From assembly GCA_016703945.1 (NCBI GenBank), contig JADJBC010000011.1, positions 1 through 24,962 of the forward strand: a stretch of DNA of 24,962 bases, given 5' to 3'. The position numbers and the translations under genes were made by a program. Positions 7,396-15,066 of the stretch are shown here, piece after piece. The notes beneath the pieces are model-generated. The model saw only the letters and a list, made by a program, of their open reading frames with translations. It ran no database searches and was not told the origin of the DNA. This DNA is from Candidatus Aalborgicola danicus (GTDB lineage Bacteria > Pseudomonadota > Gammaproteobacteria > Burkholderiales > Burkholderiaceae_C). Each line of letters opens with the position of its first letter. Positions within the stretch are counted from its first letter, which is position 1.

Positions 7396-8733
7396 GAATT
7401 TGAAGGCTTTGGCGTAAGTCTCACCGGCTCCCCCGCATTGGCCCACAAGCCCTCAAACCACGGTCGTCGTTTGCGGGCCACCGCCAAGCGAAACGTCTGC
7501 TTGGTATTCTTCGAGTTGTCATCCCACAGCGCCCCCACCGCTAGCACCTGATGGTGCAGCGTGGACAGTGTGTGGTGCACCTTTTGGCGCATCACCGCAT
7601 GGCGAAACACACTCATCAGGTTGTAGCTGAGCATGGATACCCCAGCGCCGCCTCCGTCGCCCAGAACTCCCTGAGCACAAAGCTGTCCAGGCCAAAGTCC
7701 GCCTTGAGCTCCTTGATCCGGTTCTCGCAATCAGCGCGCCCACGGTACAGACGCCATACCTCCAGGGCAGGAATACTCAAATCGGTCAGCATCGCCCCAT
7801 AGCGCCAGCCCTGCAGGTCCGGGTCATCGGCAAACAGCGACAAGGTTTTGCCCGCCACTGCACCATATCTGCGTTTGATGTGCTGGCGCACCACCACCAG
7901 GCGTTGCTGTGTATCCCAGCCGTGCGGTTGGTAGCTCAGCTCGGAGACTTCCAAGCCGACCTCGACTTGCTGCCATTTGCACTGATCCACTATGGATTGC
8001 TGCAACGCCTGCGTCAGGCGCGCGCTGATGATGTGGCAGATCTTCTTGGCTTTGAGCCAAGCCACGATCACCTTGTCGTAAAAGCCACTGTCCGCTCGAA
8101 ACAGTCCCACCTTGGTATCGCCCAGGTTTTTCAGGGTGGATTCAAGAAAGCTCTCAATGTTGTTACTGGATGCGGTGTTGCCCGGGCGCAGCCAGAAGTT
8201 GGCCACCAGTCTCCAGTCGGCCACGAACGCCATCAGCGGATGGTGGCTCTGTCGGCCTTTGTTCTTGGGGTTGTAGCCCTTGGCACCACCCTCAATCTGG
8301 CTGCCCCAGCGGGTGAGTACCGTGGAGTCCACGTCCAGGGTGATGGGGTTGAGTTGGAGCTTGTCAAAAGCCAGCGGTAACTGCTGCTTTGCACCCGGCT
8401 GGCGCTCACTTGGTCAAAGCGTTGGAACAAGCGAACAATGGCTTTGTGGCCTGCGGCTTTGCCCCAGTCAAACAGGCGCACCAAGGTGCTGTCCAGGCGG
8501 GTGATGTCGGCGTGCGCAAAACGGGCGGCTCCGCACCAGATACTGACGATCATTTGCTCAATGAGTTGTTCCGGGCGATATCCGCGGTTGGAGCCGGGCT
8601 GGGGTAGATCCCAGCTTTGCACCGCTTCTTTGAATCCCATGCCGTCGAGCATACGTTTCAAAAGGGCCAGGCCACCCCAGGCGGTGACTTCACGGGAGGT
8701 GAACTTCAGGTCGAACGGCGTTTCTGGCGGCAT
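7392..8733 (-). pseudogene. IS1380-family DDE transposase with two frameshifts
   Basis: The ATG at 8733 follows GGAG; an upstream TTG at 8751 is less likely. Three frames join into one protein of about 447 residues. Part 1 ends near LFQRFDQ at about 8409. Part 2 runs LDVDSTVLTRWG...VGLFRADSGFYDK...YRGRADCENRIKELK to about 7643. Part 3 starts GVSMLSYNLMSVFRHAV. The DDE Asp residues lie in LDVDST and FRADSG and the Glu in the YRGRADCENRIKE motif. Each break needs about one extra base, the second in a run of four Gs on the coding strand (7640-7643). Either the copy is dead or the assembly is short in homopolymers. Both breaks leave the protein on either side intact, so little time has passed for decay. 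Confidence 0.82.
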
Positions 8734-8779
8734 GGCGGCTCCAAATCGCAATCAGGTCGTTGATTTCATTGGAGAATTC

Positions 8780-8796
8780 CTAATGGTATCCATTAG
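8780..8796. promoter_or_regulatory. Palindrome upstream of the transposase, possible operator
   Basis: CTAATGG-TAT-CCATTAG is a 7-bp inverted repeat 47 bases before the transposase ATG. Its half-site CCATTAG is the inner end of the IS terminal repeat, and 8775-8786 also matches the inverse of 7389-7400 over 12 bases. A transposase bound to its own ends might also bind here and repress its promoter; this is inference. Confidence 0.4.
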
Positions 8797-8849
8797 AAAT
8801 CCGGACGTACCCGAGGCTCGCCGGACTGGCTCACGATAGCAGTCTTGGG

Positions 8850-8866
8850 CTAATGGACAATCTCGG
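8850..8866 (-). repeat. Right terminal inverted repeat of the IS
   Basis: CTAATGGACAATCTCGG on the plus strand, exact inverse of the left end; directly followed by the second TTTAA target copy at 8867-8871. Confidence 0.9.
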
Positions 8867-8871
8867 TTTAA

Positions 8872-9276
8872 CTTCATTCACCCCCAACCTGTTGTAAGCC
8901 GAAAACCAGTCTCTGAAATGATCGTACGGCAAGAGGCCAGAGCATCAATCAACGCAGATACCCTGCTGATTGCCAAACCTAGTCGCCATCGTCAAGAAGC
9001 TCCGTCGGATGATGTGAAAGCACTAAACCCTTCGGACCCACTGCTACGGCCTTAGACGCAAAGCGGGTGCAGCGGTTTGGAATCTGCCCACTCCAGACCA
9101 GTCATTGGCGCTCAAGGATTCAGGCAACTTTTTTGGTAGACTCTTTATCAAAACGAGCACCAGCCAAGGCTGAAAGCCGTCACTCAGATTCCTACTCCAC
9201 GAACATTCATAATGGGTGAGTTGGCTACCTCGGATCCGAAACTATCCATGAGCGCATAAAACATATGGCATCAGTT
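8872..9276. other. Intergenic stretch, no gene seen
   Basis: 405 bases right of the IS. No open frame longer than about 60 codons, no clear hairpin-plus-T terminator and no RNA gene seen. It is AT-richer than the chromosomal genes further right. Confidence 0.5.
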
Positions 9277-9876
9277 TCACTGACTGAGTTTCCTCGCGAC
9301 AACAGTAAATGTGTGCCAATGTTTGGATTGCCCCAAGGCAGTCATGCCTAGCTCATCACGCTCTACCCACTTTAAGATGTCGAATTGACTGAAAAGCATC
9401 GCCACTCGATCGCTCGTCATTACAGTCTGTGTTCGAGTTGGGTCACCTGCCCAAGAATCTTTATCTCCCATAAAGTCACCACAAAAGATGCCACCGATAG
9501 CCAATGCAGTGGCAATGCGATTCCATACAGCATCAAACGCCGTTGGTTCACAGAAGAAGAGACTTGAGTTTGCAATGACCAAGTTAGCTGATGGGTATGT
9601 GTAGTTCTCAAATGTAGCTTCTGAAATATTCACTTTTGGGTTCCCTAGGAATCTCTCAGTGCATGCCTGGACTGCTTTATCGTGCGCATCAAAGGCATGC
9701 ACTTGATAGCCCCGCCCTGCAAGATATGCTATTGCACTTCCCGTACCGCAACCGCAGTCGATTGCGACGTGAGGGTGTTCCGTATTCAAAGATGCTGCAA
9801 GCTCAATCAGCGGGCAGTGGGGTTGGAACATTACCCTTCGGAAGTAAGCCTCCCAAGGTAGCTCTCTATTGGTCAA
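9277..9876 (-). CDS. Class I SAM-dependent methyltransferase
   Basis: The product has 199 residues. Motif I, AIDCGCGTGSAIAYLAGRG, starts at about residue 38. It is followed by the acidic strand VHAFDAHDKAVQAC (motif II), a motif IV region NLVIANSSLFFCEP and GGIFCGDFMGDKDSW. This is the Methyltransf_11/25-type Rossmann fold that transfers a methyl group from SAM; the substrate cannot be told. The start is TTG with GGGGGA before it; no better ATG exists before motif I except an internal one. It sits in an AT-richer patch beside an IS and a small secreted protein, so it may be an accessory, transferred gene. Confidence 0.8.
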   Translation of the reverse strand: MTNRELPWEAYFRRVMFQPHCPLIELAASLNTEHPHVAIDCGCGTGSAIAYLAGRGYQVHAFDAHDKAVQACTERFLGNPKVNISEATFENYTYPSANLVIANSSLFFCEPTAFDAVWNRIATALAIGGIFCGDFMGDKDSWAGDPTRTQTVMTSDRVAMLFSQFDILKWVERDELGMTALGQSKHWHTFTVVARKLSQ

Positions 9877-10008
9877 TGGCGTCCCCCAAATTCAGCTTGA
9901 AGCCAAATCAATTTGGCGGAAGACAACGGCCCAAAGCTGCTCTTGAAGCGATGCAGAAGTATCGGCGACTTGAATTGCGAACCATTCGACTGATTGCTTA
10001 CTTGAATT

Positions 10009-10404
10009 TCATTGCTTGACAGAAAGCTCGCTTACACGCTCCCCATTCTTCCTAACAAGGTAATAACTGCCCCCTTCTTTGACAATCGAACGACACCACT
10101 CCTCCAGGTTAGACGGCCAGTCGATAGATACACAGAAGCGACCTTTGTCGTCTATTTTCCAGGTTCCATTTTTTGTGTTGTTCTTCCCGCTTGGCCCCAG
10201 AGACGTGGCAAACATCGTTCCATCGAGTTCATTTTTCCAGCGAAGCTGATTCCCTTTTGTGCTTGTGAACGCAATTGTCGCGCCTTGGAGTAGTTGTCTG
10301 GCGTCTTCTTTCGGCAAAGGGTGCAATCCTTCGCTTGTGATCGGAGTTTGTGCCAAGGTTGCAGTAGAGAGCAGAAATAGAAGGAGCCCGAAAATATCGT
10401 TCAA
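10009..10404 (-). CDS. Small secreted protein, possibly DUF995-like
   Basis: The chosen TTG start at 10404 follows AAGGAG with 5-base spacing and begins a good signal peptide (LNDIFGLLLFLLSTATLAQ). A longer upstream frame to 10575 has no signal. The mature part, about 110 residues, has GATIAFTST and NGTWKIDDKGRFCVSIDW then EEWCRSIVKEGGSYYL, which recalls DUF995 proteins. That match is by memory and weak. Two cysteines may form a disulfide. It lies beside the methyltransferase in the AT-rich patch. Confidence 0.6.
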   Translation of the reverse strand: MNDIFGLLLFLLSTATLAQTPITSEGLHPLPKEDARQLLQGATIAFTSTKGNQLRWKNELDGTMFATSLGPSGKNNTKNGTWKIDDKGRFCVSIDWPSNLEEWCRSIVKEGGSYYLVRKNGERVSELSVKQ

Positions 10405-10588
10405 CCCAGCTCCTTGTTCTGTAGTCCGTGATCGGCGGGAGGACACTTGACACTTGGAGGCCCAACGTAACGTCCGGAACAAGATCTGCTCTGGGAGTTG
10501 GGCGCTGCTCCGTAAGTTGAACATGAAAACCTCCAGATAGTGGCTCGCAACCATGCTGTGCACAGATTCGCACATTTACCCACTGTAC

Positions 10589-10625
10589 AAAAAAGTCCCG
10601 AGAAATACCGCAGCACGCTTGGGAC
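10589..10625 (-). terminator. Rho-independent terminator candidate, minus strand
   Basis: On the minus strand: GTCCCAAG, 15-base loop, CTCGGGAC, then TTTTTT. The stem has five outer GC-rich pairs, one A-C mismatch and two inner pairs. It would end a transcript coming from the right, such as the possible ORF at 10699-10926 or read-through from the DUF2306 gene. Confidence 0.55.
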
Positions 10626-10641
10626 AATTCTAGACTTCAAG

Positions 10642-10662
10642 AAAGACCAAAGACCAAAGACT
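10642..10662. repeat. Three-copy 7-bp tandem repeat
   Basis: AAAGACC, AAAGACC, AAAGACT in a row. No function is evident. Confidence 0.6.
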
Positions 10663-11014
10663 GAAACTCTGGGCGCTAGATTACCACTGTACGTCTGGTT
10701 ACGCGGCATACTTGAAGTCTACGACCGCCTGCTGAAAGGCACCCAGGTGGACTTCCAGTAACCCGCCGTTCGCCAGTACCCGCTTATGCCCCAGTGCGGG
10801 TCTACAACTTGCTCCGAACCTGACACCAAATTTTGAACGACCGCATCGGAGAAATGTGGCTACCTGCAATAGACGCACAGTTGACATAGCGATTCGCAGT
10901 CTTCCTTCTCCATAGCGACCATTCACGTCAGCGCTTTCGGGTCAGCTTTCTGGCGGGGATTGATCGATTGAAGCACCTGCATTTGGCCAATTGCAGTGGT
11001 CTGCTTTGCCAGAG

Positions 11015-11665
11015 TCACCTTCGCCGACCGTTTTGCCATTGAAGTGCGACCTCGCAGATCAGCAGCGGCACTATCCATGACAGCCAAGTGATGGTTGCTC
11101 CACTTCCGAGCTCAGGGAAGGACGGCACTTTTCCGATCAGGCGGCACAGGACGAATGACCAAACCAAAACGTAGCTGCGAATCATCCATGCCTGGTGCGA
11201 CGAAAACTGCCTGTTCAAGGCGGCGCGATAGCCCATGCCCGCAGCGACGAGCCAGGCCATCCCGAGTGTTGCGAGCGCCCAGCCGAGGTCATTTGAGCGC
11301 ATGGGGTCAACCGCAAACTCCGCGCTGGCTTTGCTATGACCGTTGCTAAGTGCTAGCGCGATCGCGCTGATGGCGGCTATGCTTCCGCCAATAAGGTATG
11401 CCAGCCCGAGTGGCTTGTGAAGCCGGGCATGCCGGCGTGTCACTCCCAGAAAGATATTCAACGCGCCGTTGACGAGCATCACAGTACCCGTCAGGGCGTG
11501 AAGGAGCACGTAGGGGAAGTGCGTGGCGTGCTTGTCTACGTTGGACAGTGTCAACACAGGCAAAGCGATCAACCACCACGCGATGCCGCCAGTGAAAACT
11601 GCCAGGGACCAGAGGATGCCGGGAGGCGTGAGAATCCAATGGCGCTGAGGGTGTCCGTTGGGCAT
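11015..11665 (-). CDS. DUF2306 family membrane protein
   Basis: The product is 216 residues from ATG 11665. The longer frame to 11782 overlaps the upstream gene and reads as non-coding. Six or so hydrophobic helices are visible, starting with LWSLAVFTGGIAWWLIALPV. RRHARLHKPLGLAYLIGG and SSHQAWMIRSYVLVWSFVLCR match DUF2306 proteins, whose conserved His and Arg residues may bind heme or a quinone; function is unknown. It lies 74 bases after the NTF2-like gene on the same strand, so co-transcription is plausible. The ribosome binding site is weak. Confidence 0.75.
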   Translation of the reverse strand: MPNGHPQRHWILTPPGILWSLAVFTGGIAWWLIALPVLTLSNVDKHATHFPYVLLHALTGTVMLVNGALNIFLGVTRRHARLHKPLGLAYLIGGSIAAISAIALALSNGHSKASAEFAVDPMRSNDLGWALATLGMAWLVAAGMGYRAALNRQFSSHQAWMIRSYVLVWSFVLCRLIGKVPSFPELGSGATITWLSWIVPLLICEVALQWQNGRRR

Positions 11666-11739
11666 TGTCACACCGTTATTTCTGGGGGTCGGCGAGCAGT
11701 AGGGCAGGAAGGCGGGGGAGCCACAAGACTTGCAGGCTG

Positions 11740-12219
11740 CTACTTGACCGCAGAATCTTCCATCCAACCCATGATCCACCACCGCTTGCCATCGTGGAAC
11801 AACGTGACGCTGTTGACGCCACGGACGTAAGGCTCGCCACCTTCAGCGCGGGCGGTCGCGAAGCTGCTCCACACATGGACCATGTTGCCAGAGCGGCTGA
11901 CGACGCGGTCGGTCTCCTTTTCCCAGTATCCTTGCTTGCGCGGCTTGTTGGCACCGTGGAATTGTTTCAGCGTGGTCACTTGCGCCACCGGCTGGCCGCC
12001 GGCGCCTGTGTCGGTTTTCGCGACCCATGCCTTGGGGTGGTGCAGGCTGCGGTCACGCGCAACGTCGACCACGGCACCCGCCGGGCCCGAGACCACCTCA
12101 TAGTAGGCGCGGATGATGCCATCTATCGACGCCACATCGTCCGGGCGAACTCCCTGTGCAGCCAGAGCTCCTTGCGAAATGGCCAGTGCTGCGAGGAAGA
12201 TGCTGAACGTGGCTTTCAT
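11740..12219 (-). CDS. Secreted NTF2-like (SnoaL/DUF4440-type) protein
   Basis: The ATG at 12219 has AAAGG upstream and begins a Sec signal peptide (MKATFSIFLAALAISQGALA). The 159-residue protein then has the alpha-helix IIRAYYEVVSG, strands with TLKQF, a VHVWSSFATARAEGGEPYVRG strand pair and GVNSVTLFHDGKRWWIMGWM, which is the usual NTF2-like cone-fold ending. Such domains act as small-molecule binding sites or isomerase folds. It sits between the GMC oxidoreductase and DUF2306 genes on one strand; the specific role is unknown. Confidence 0.75.
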   Translation of the reverse strand: MKATFSIFLAALAISQGALAAQGVRPDDVASIDGIIRAYYEVVSGPAGAVVDVARDRSLHHPKAWVAKTDTGAGGQPVAQVTTLKQFHGANKPRKQGYWEKETDRVVSRSGNMVHVWSSFATARAEGGEPYVRGVNSVTLFHDGKRWWIMGWMEDSAVK

Positions 12220-12303
12220 CTGTGGCCTTTCGAGCTTCTGCAATCAAGGGGTACTGAGGATCGCCCAATGTATACCAAACGAGCGTGGAGGTTCTGAATT
12301 CTT

Positions 12304-13845
12304 TTAGACGCTAGACGATAACTTCGGGCAGGCTGAAAGGATCATGTCAGCGGCCTTCTCCGCGATCATGATCGTCGGCGCGTTGGTGTTTCCAGACGTA
12401 ATTTGCGGCATCACAGACGCGTCCACCACGCGCAGCGAACGCACGCCATGCACGCGCAACTGCGCATCGACCACCGCGTCTTCGCCACTTCCCATGCGGC
12501 AGGTACCAACCGGGTGCCAGATGCAGCCACTGGTGGCCCGGATGTACTGCTCCAGCGCGGCATCGTCCAGCGCGCGGTGTCCCGGCGCCAACTCTGCGGC
12601 AAGCAAAGACTTCAGCGGCTCTTGCGCGGCGATGTCCCTGGCAGCCCGAAGCCCCTCGATCTGCAGTGCCAAGTCATAAGGGTGAGTCATGTAACGCGGG
12701 TCAATGACAGGGGTATCCATCGCGTCCGCAGATCGCAAGGTGACGCGCCCCCGACTCTTGGGTCGACAGGTCTGCGCAGCTATGGCCATCATCTTCGCCT
12801 TGCCTTGGGCACCGGCCTGCATTGGCGCGAAAGGAATCGCAAAAAGCTGCAGGTCGGCGGCGAAATCCTCATTCAAGCTTGCACTCTTCATGAACAGGCC
12901 GCCCTCTACGATATTGCTGGTGGGCAGCGCCTGTTCCGCCTCGCGCAAAGCCAGAACAAGCATCGAGCCAGGGTGATCGCACAGGTTGGCCCCGACGCCG
13001 GGCAACGCAGCCCGCACGGTCACACCATGGGATTGCAGTTGCGCCGCGTCGCCAATGCCGGACAGCATCAATAGTTTGGGTGAATCGATCGCGCCAGCAC
13101 TCAGAATGACCTCACGCGCAGCGTGGATGCGCACCACCTGCGTTCCATCAAAGTAATCCACTCCCGTCGCGCGGTCACCTTCCATGACCACTCGCAGGGT
13201 TCTGGCATGGGTGATGGTGTGCAGGTTGCTACGCATGCGCGCAGGTTGGAGGAAGGCTGTGGCGGTACTGCACCGCTCACCATGGCGCATGGTCACTTGG
13301 TACAACCCAGCGCCCACGGGAGAACCCCCATTGAAATCTGCCGTATGCACATGGCCGGCCGCCACAGCGGCCTCGACAAATGCACCGGAGATGCGGTGGG
13401 GCGAAATCAGATCGGTCACCGCCAGCGGCCCCCCGGCGCCATGTGTGGCCGACGCGCCATGTTGCTGGTCCTCAGACTTCAGAAAGTACGGCAGCACATC
13501 CTGCCAGCCCCAGCCCGCGTTTCCCAGGTCTTGCCAATGGTCGTAGTCGTGCGAATCTCCGCGGATGTAGATCATGGCGTTGATGGCACTGGTTCCACCA
13601 AGCACCTTTCCGCGTGGGCAGGAGATGCTGCGCAAGTTGTAGCCTGGCTGCAGGGTCGTGGCGTAACCCCAGCCTTCGGCGCGGTCCCACAACAAAGGCC
13701 ATTGGTTGGGCTGACGCAGCGCAGGTGCGTGGTCCTCGCCACCCGCTTCAAGTAGCGCCACTTGGCATGTTGGGTCTTGTGAAAGCCTTGCGGCGAGCAC
13801 GCAACCTGCTGATCCGGCGCCAACAATGATGTAGTCATAAGTCAT
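12304..13845 (-). CDS. GMC-family FAD-dependent oxidoreductase (choline/alcohol dehydrogenase-like)
   Basis: The 513-residue protein opens with the Rossmann FAD motif YDYIIVGAGSAGCVLAARL. GMC signature 1 (PRGKVLGGTSAINAMIYIRGD) and signature 2 (GAIDSPKLLMLSGIG) are present. The catalytic His is about residue 444 in IWHPVGTCRMG and the partner Asn is in SGNTNAPTIMIAEKAAD. It should oxidise an alcohol (choline, alkanol or polyglycol type) to an aldehyde and pass electrons to a quinone or oxygen. The start at 13845 has GGAG at good spacing and lies just after the upstream hydrolase stop; the earlier ATG at 13857 would overlap that gene. Length matches BetA/AlkJ-like proteins. Confidence 0.92.
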   Translation of the reverse strand: MTYDYIIVGAGSAGCVLAARLSQDPTCQVALLEAGGEDHAPALRQPNQWPLLWDRAEGWGYATTLQPGYNLRSISCPRGKVLGGTSAINAMIYIRGDSHDYDHWQDLGNAGWGWQDVLPYFLKSEDQQHGASATHGAGGPLAVTDLISPHRISGAFVEAAVAAGHVHTADFNGGSPVGAGLYQVTMRHGERCSTATAFLQPARMRSNLHTITHARTLRVVMEGDRATGVDYFDGTQVVRIHAAREVILSAGAIDSPKLLMLSGIGDAAQLQSHGVTVRAALPGVGANLCDHPGSMLVLALREAEQALPTSNIVEGGLFMKSASLNEDFAADLQLFAIPFAPMQAGAQGKAKMMAIAAQTCRPKSRGRVTLRSADAMDTPVIDPRYMTHPYDLALQIEGLRAARDIAAQEPLKSLLAAELAPGHRALDDAALEQYIRATSGCIWHPVGTCRMGSGEDAVVDAQLRVHGVRSLRVVDASVMPQITSGNTNAPTIMIAEKAADMILSACPKLSSSV

Positions 13846-13846
13846 T

Positions 13847-14614
13847 TCACTCTCCATCAGCTAGAAAATGGGCTGCCGCTTCCTTGGCTTCTTCACTGGC
13901 GGCCAGCATGAAGTGGTCTGCACCCGCAATTTCCAGATAGCGCCCGTGCGCAAGGCTACGGGCGAGCACCGGTCCCTGACCCAATACCGGGTCAATTTCT
14001 CCGCTGATAACCAATACCTCGCTCGAAACACGCGCCGCGTCCTTCGGTGTGCAGGGTGGATAGTGCCCACGCGCAGCCGCTGCGCTGGCCAGCCGATCTC
14101 CACCTACTTTGGTGGCGAAATTCCAATACATTGCAACATGCTTTGGAAGTTCGGAGGGATAGTGGTCTCTGTTCAGCGCGTGCGCGAGTTGTGGAGCCAC
14201 ATGCTCCATGGAGTGCGGCGGCAAACCCAATAAGCCGTCGCCAGTAGCGATGAGCACAGATCTGCCAAAGCGTTCCGAGTGGGTGTGCAGCAGATGCAGC
14301 GCGATGACACTACCCAGAGAAAAGCCGACCAGCGACGCCGCCGTGAGGTTGAGATGGTCCAGAAGTTTTATCACGTCAGCAGCAAGATTGTGCGAACCGT
14401 AAGCACTCGGAACATGTGGCTTGTCGCTCTTGCCGTGGCCCAGAAAATCCAATCCGATGACTTGCATCCCCTGCTTGCGCAGACTTTCGACCCAGCCAAA
14501 GCCGGCGAAGTTTCCGGCGAAGCTGACGCAAATGCCGTGCAACAAAATGACTGGCTTTCCCTCGCCGTGGACTTCGTAGTGGATTGAATATCCGTCGCGA
14601 GTGAAACTTGGCAT
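13847..14614 (-). CDS. Alpha/beta-fold hydrolase
   Basis: The 255-residue start at ATG 14614 is marked by AGGAGG with good spacing. Visible: HG of the oxyanion hole (LLHGICVS, His26), nucleophile elbow GFSLGS with Ser99, Asp208 (SGEIDPV) and His234 (GADHFML). This is a full catalytic triad of the esterase/C-C hydrolase fold, with no signal peptide, so it is cytoplasmic. The stop abuts the GMC oxidoreductase start (gap of one base), implying co-transcription and perhaps a shared substrate, such as ester cleavage giving an alcohol for the oxidase. That link is inference. Confidence 0.9.
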   Translation of the reverse strand: MPSFTRDGYSIHYEVHGEGKPVILLHGICVSFAGNFAGFGWVESLRKQGMQVIGLDFLGHGKSDKPHVPSAYGSHNLAADVIKLLDHLNLTAASLVGFSLGSVIALHLLHTHSERFGRSVLIATGDGLLGLPPHSMEHVAPQLAHALNRDHYPSELPKHVAMYWNFATKVGGDRLASAAAARGHYPPCTPKDAARVSSEVLVISGEIDPVLGQGPVLARSLAHGRYLEIAGADHFMLAASEEAKEAAAHFLADGE

Positions 14615-15066
14615 GATCGAACCTCCTACGGACTGAACCATTCAACTGAGTTTGAACTGACCGGGAAGAGTCTAAGTGAATTGCGTGTCAAGCAGGCTCA
14701 TTTTTCTGGGTCGGGATGTTGGAACTGACATGGTGAAACATAATCGTTTTCCCCAACAATGAATTCAGCCCCAACATGCTACAAAATTAGTAGCTGCTTG
14801 CGCTTATTTTACGAGGGCTAAAGGCCAATTTGGCACATAGACTCTTATTCGTTCTCCGTAGAGAGCGGTAAAGCTCAACCGCGGCGTACCGTCGATGTTC
14901 GTGAAGCGGGTTAGGCGGCGGCTTGCGCCCCATTGCGACCTCGCTGCGTATGAATGCCAGCACACTCGCCTCGCCCGTTGATCTGTAAAAAGCTCTGCAA
15001 ATCCGCCACAACGCCAGTCGGCGGCAACAGGGTGCGAAACCCGCAAAAGGGCACTGGCCCCACGGC
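14615..15066. other. Intergenic stretch with a dispersed repeat
   Basis: 452 bases between the hydrolase and DUF2520 genes. It holds the interspersed repeat at 14778-14833. Minus-strand ORFs here (e.g. 14804-15070) start with TTG and show no family feature. Confidence 0.45.
14778..14833 (+). repeat. Short interspersed repeat, intergenic copy
   Basis: Begins GCTACAAAATTAGTAGCTGC and runs through a TGCGCTTATTTTACGAGGGC core. Over 48 bases it matches the inverse of 16513-16560 inside srkA at 32 positions. From memory this TAGCTGCTTGCGCTTATTT motif is a dispersed repeat in Comamonadaceae genomes; a genome search would confirm it. Confidence 0.55.

Larger units (their letters stand above)
7379..8866 (-). 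mobile_element. IS1380-family insertion sequence, complete, 1488 bp
   Basis: Both ends carry the perfect 17-bp inverted repeat CCGAGATTGTCCATTAG (7379-7395, and inverted at 8850-8866). Both flanks are TTTAA (7374-7378 and 8867-8871), a 5-bp target duplication. The IS1380 family, including ISEcp1, has ends beginning CC and duplicates 4-5 bp, so the ends fit the transposase type. The single transposase gene runs on the minus strand, and its TAA stop lies inside the left repeat. Identical duplications and perfect repeats suggest a fairly recent insertion. Confidence 0.9.
10405..11014. other. Mostly non-coding stretch with a possible 75-residue ORF
   Basis: The minus-strand frame 10699-10926 (GTG start, 75 residues, unknown) is the only candidate and has a terminator-like hairpin 75 bases after it. 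There is a 7-bp tandem repeat at 10642-10662. No other gene seen. Confidence 0.4.

Noticed and set aside
10460..10503. attC-like pair GCCCAAC...GTTGGGC, suggesting an integron cassette
   Set aside because: The pair fits the core-site consensus, but the site is only 44 bases, shorter than known attC sites, and the inner complementary boxes are poor. No second site lies beside the neighbouring genes and no integrase is present.
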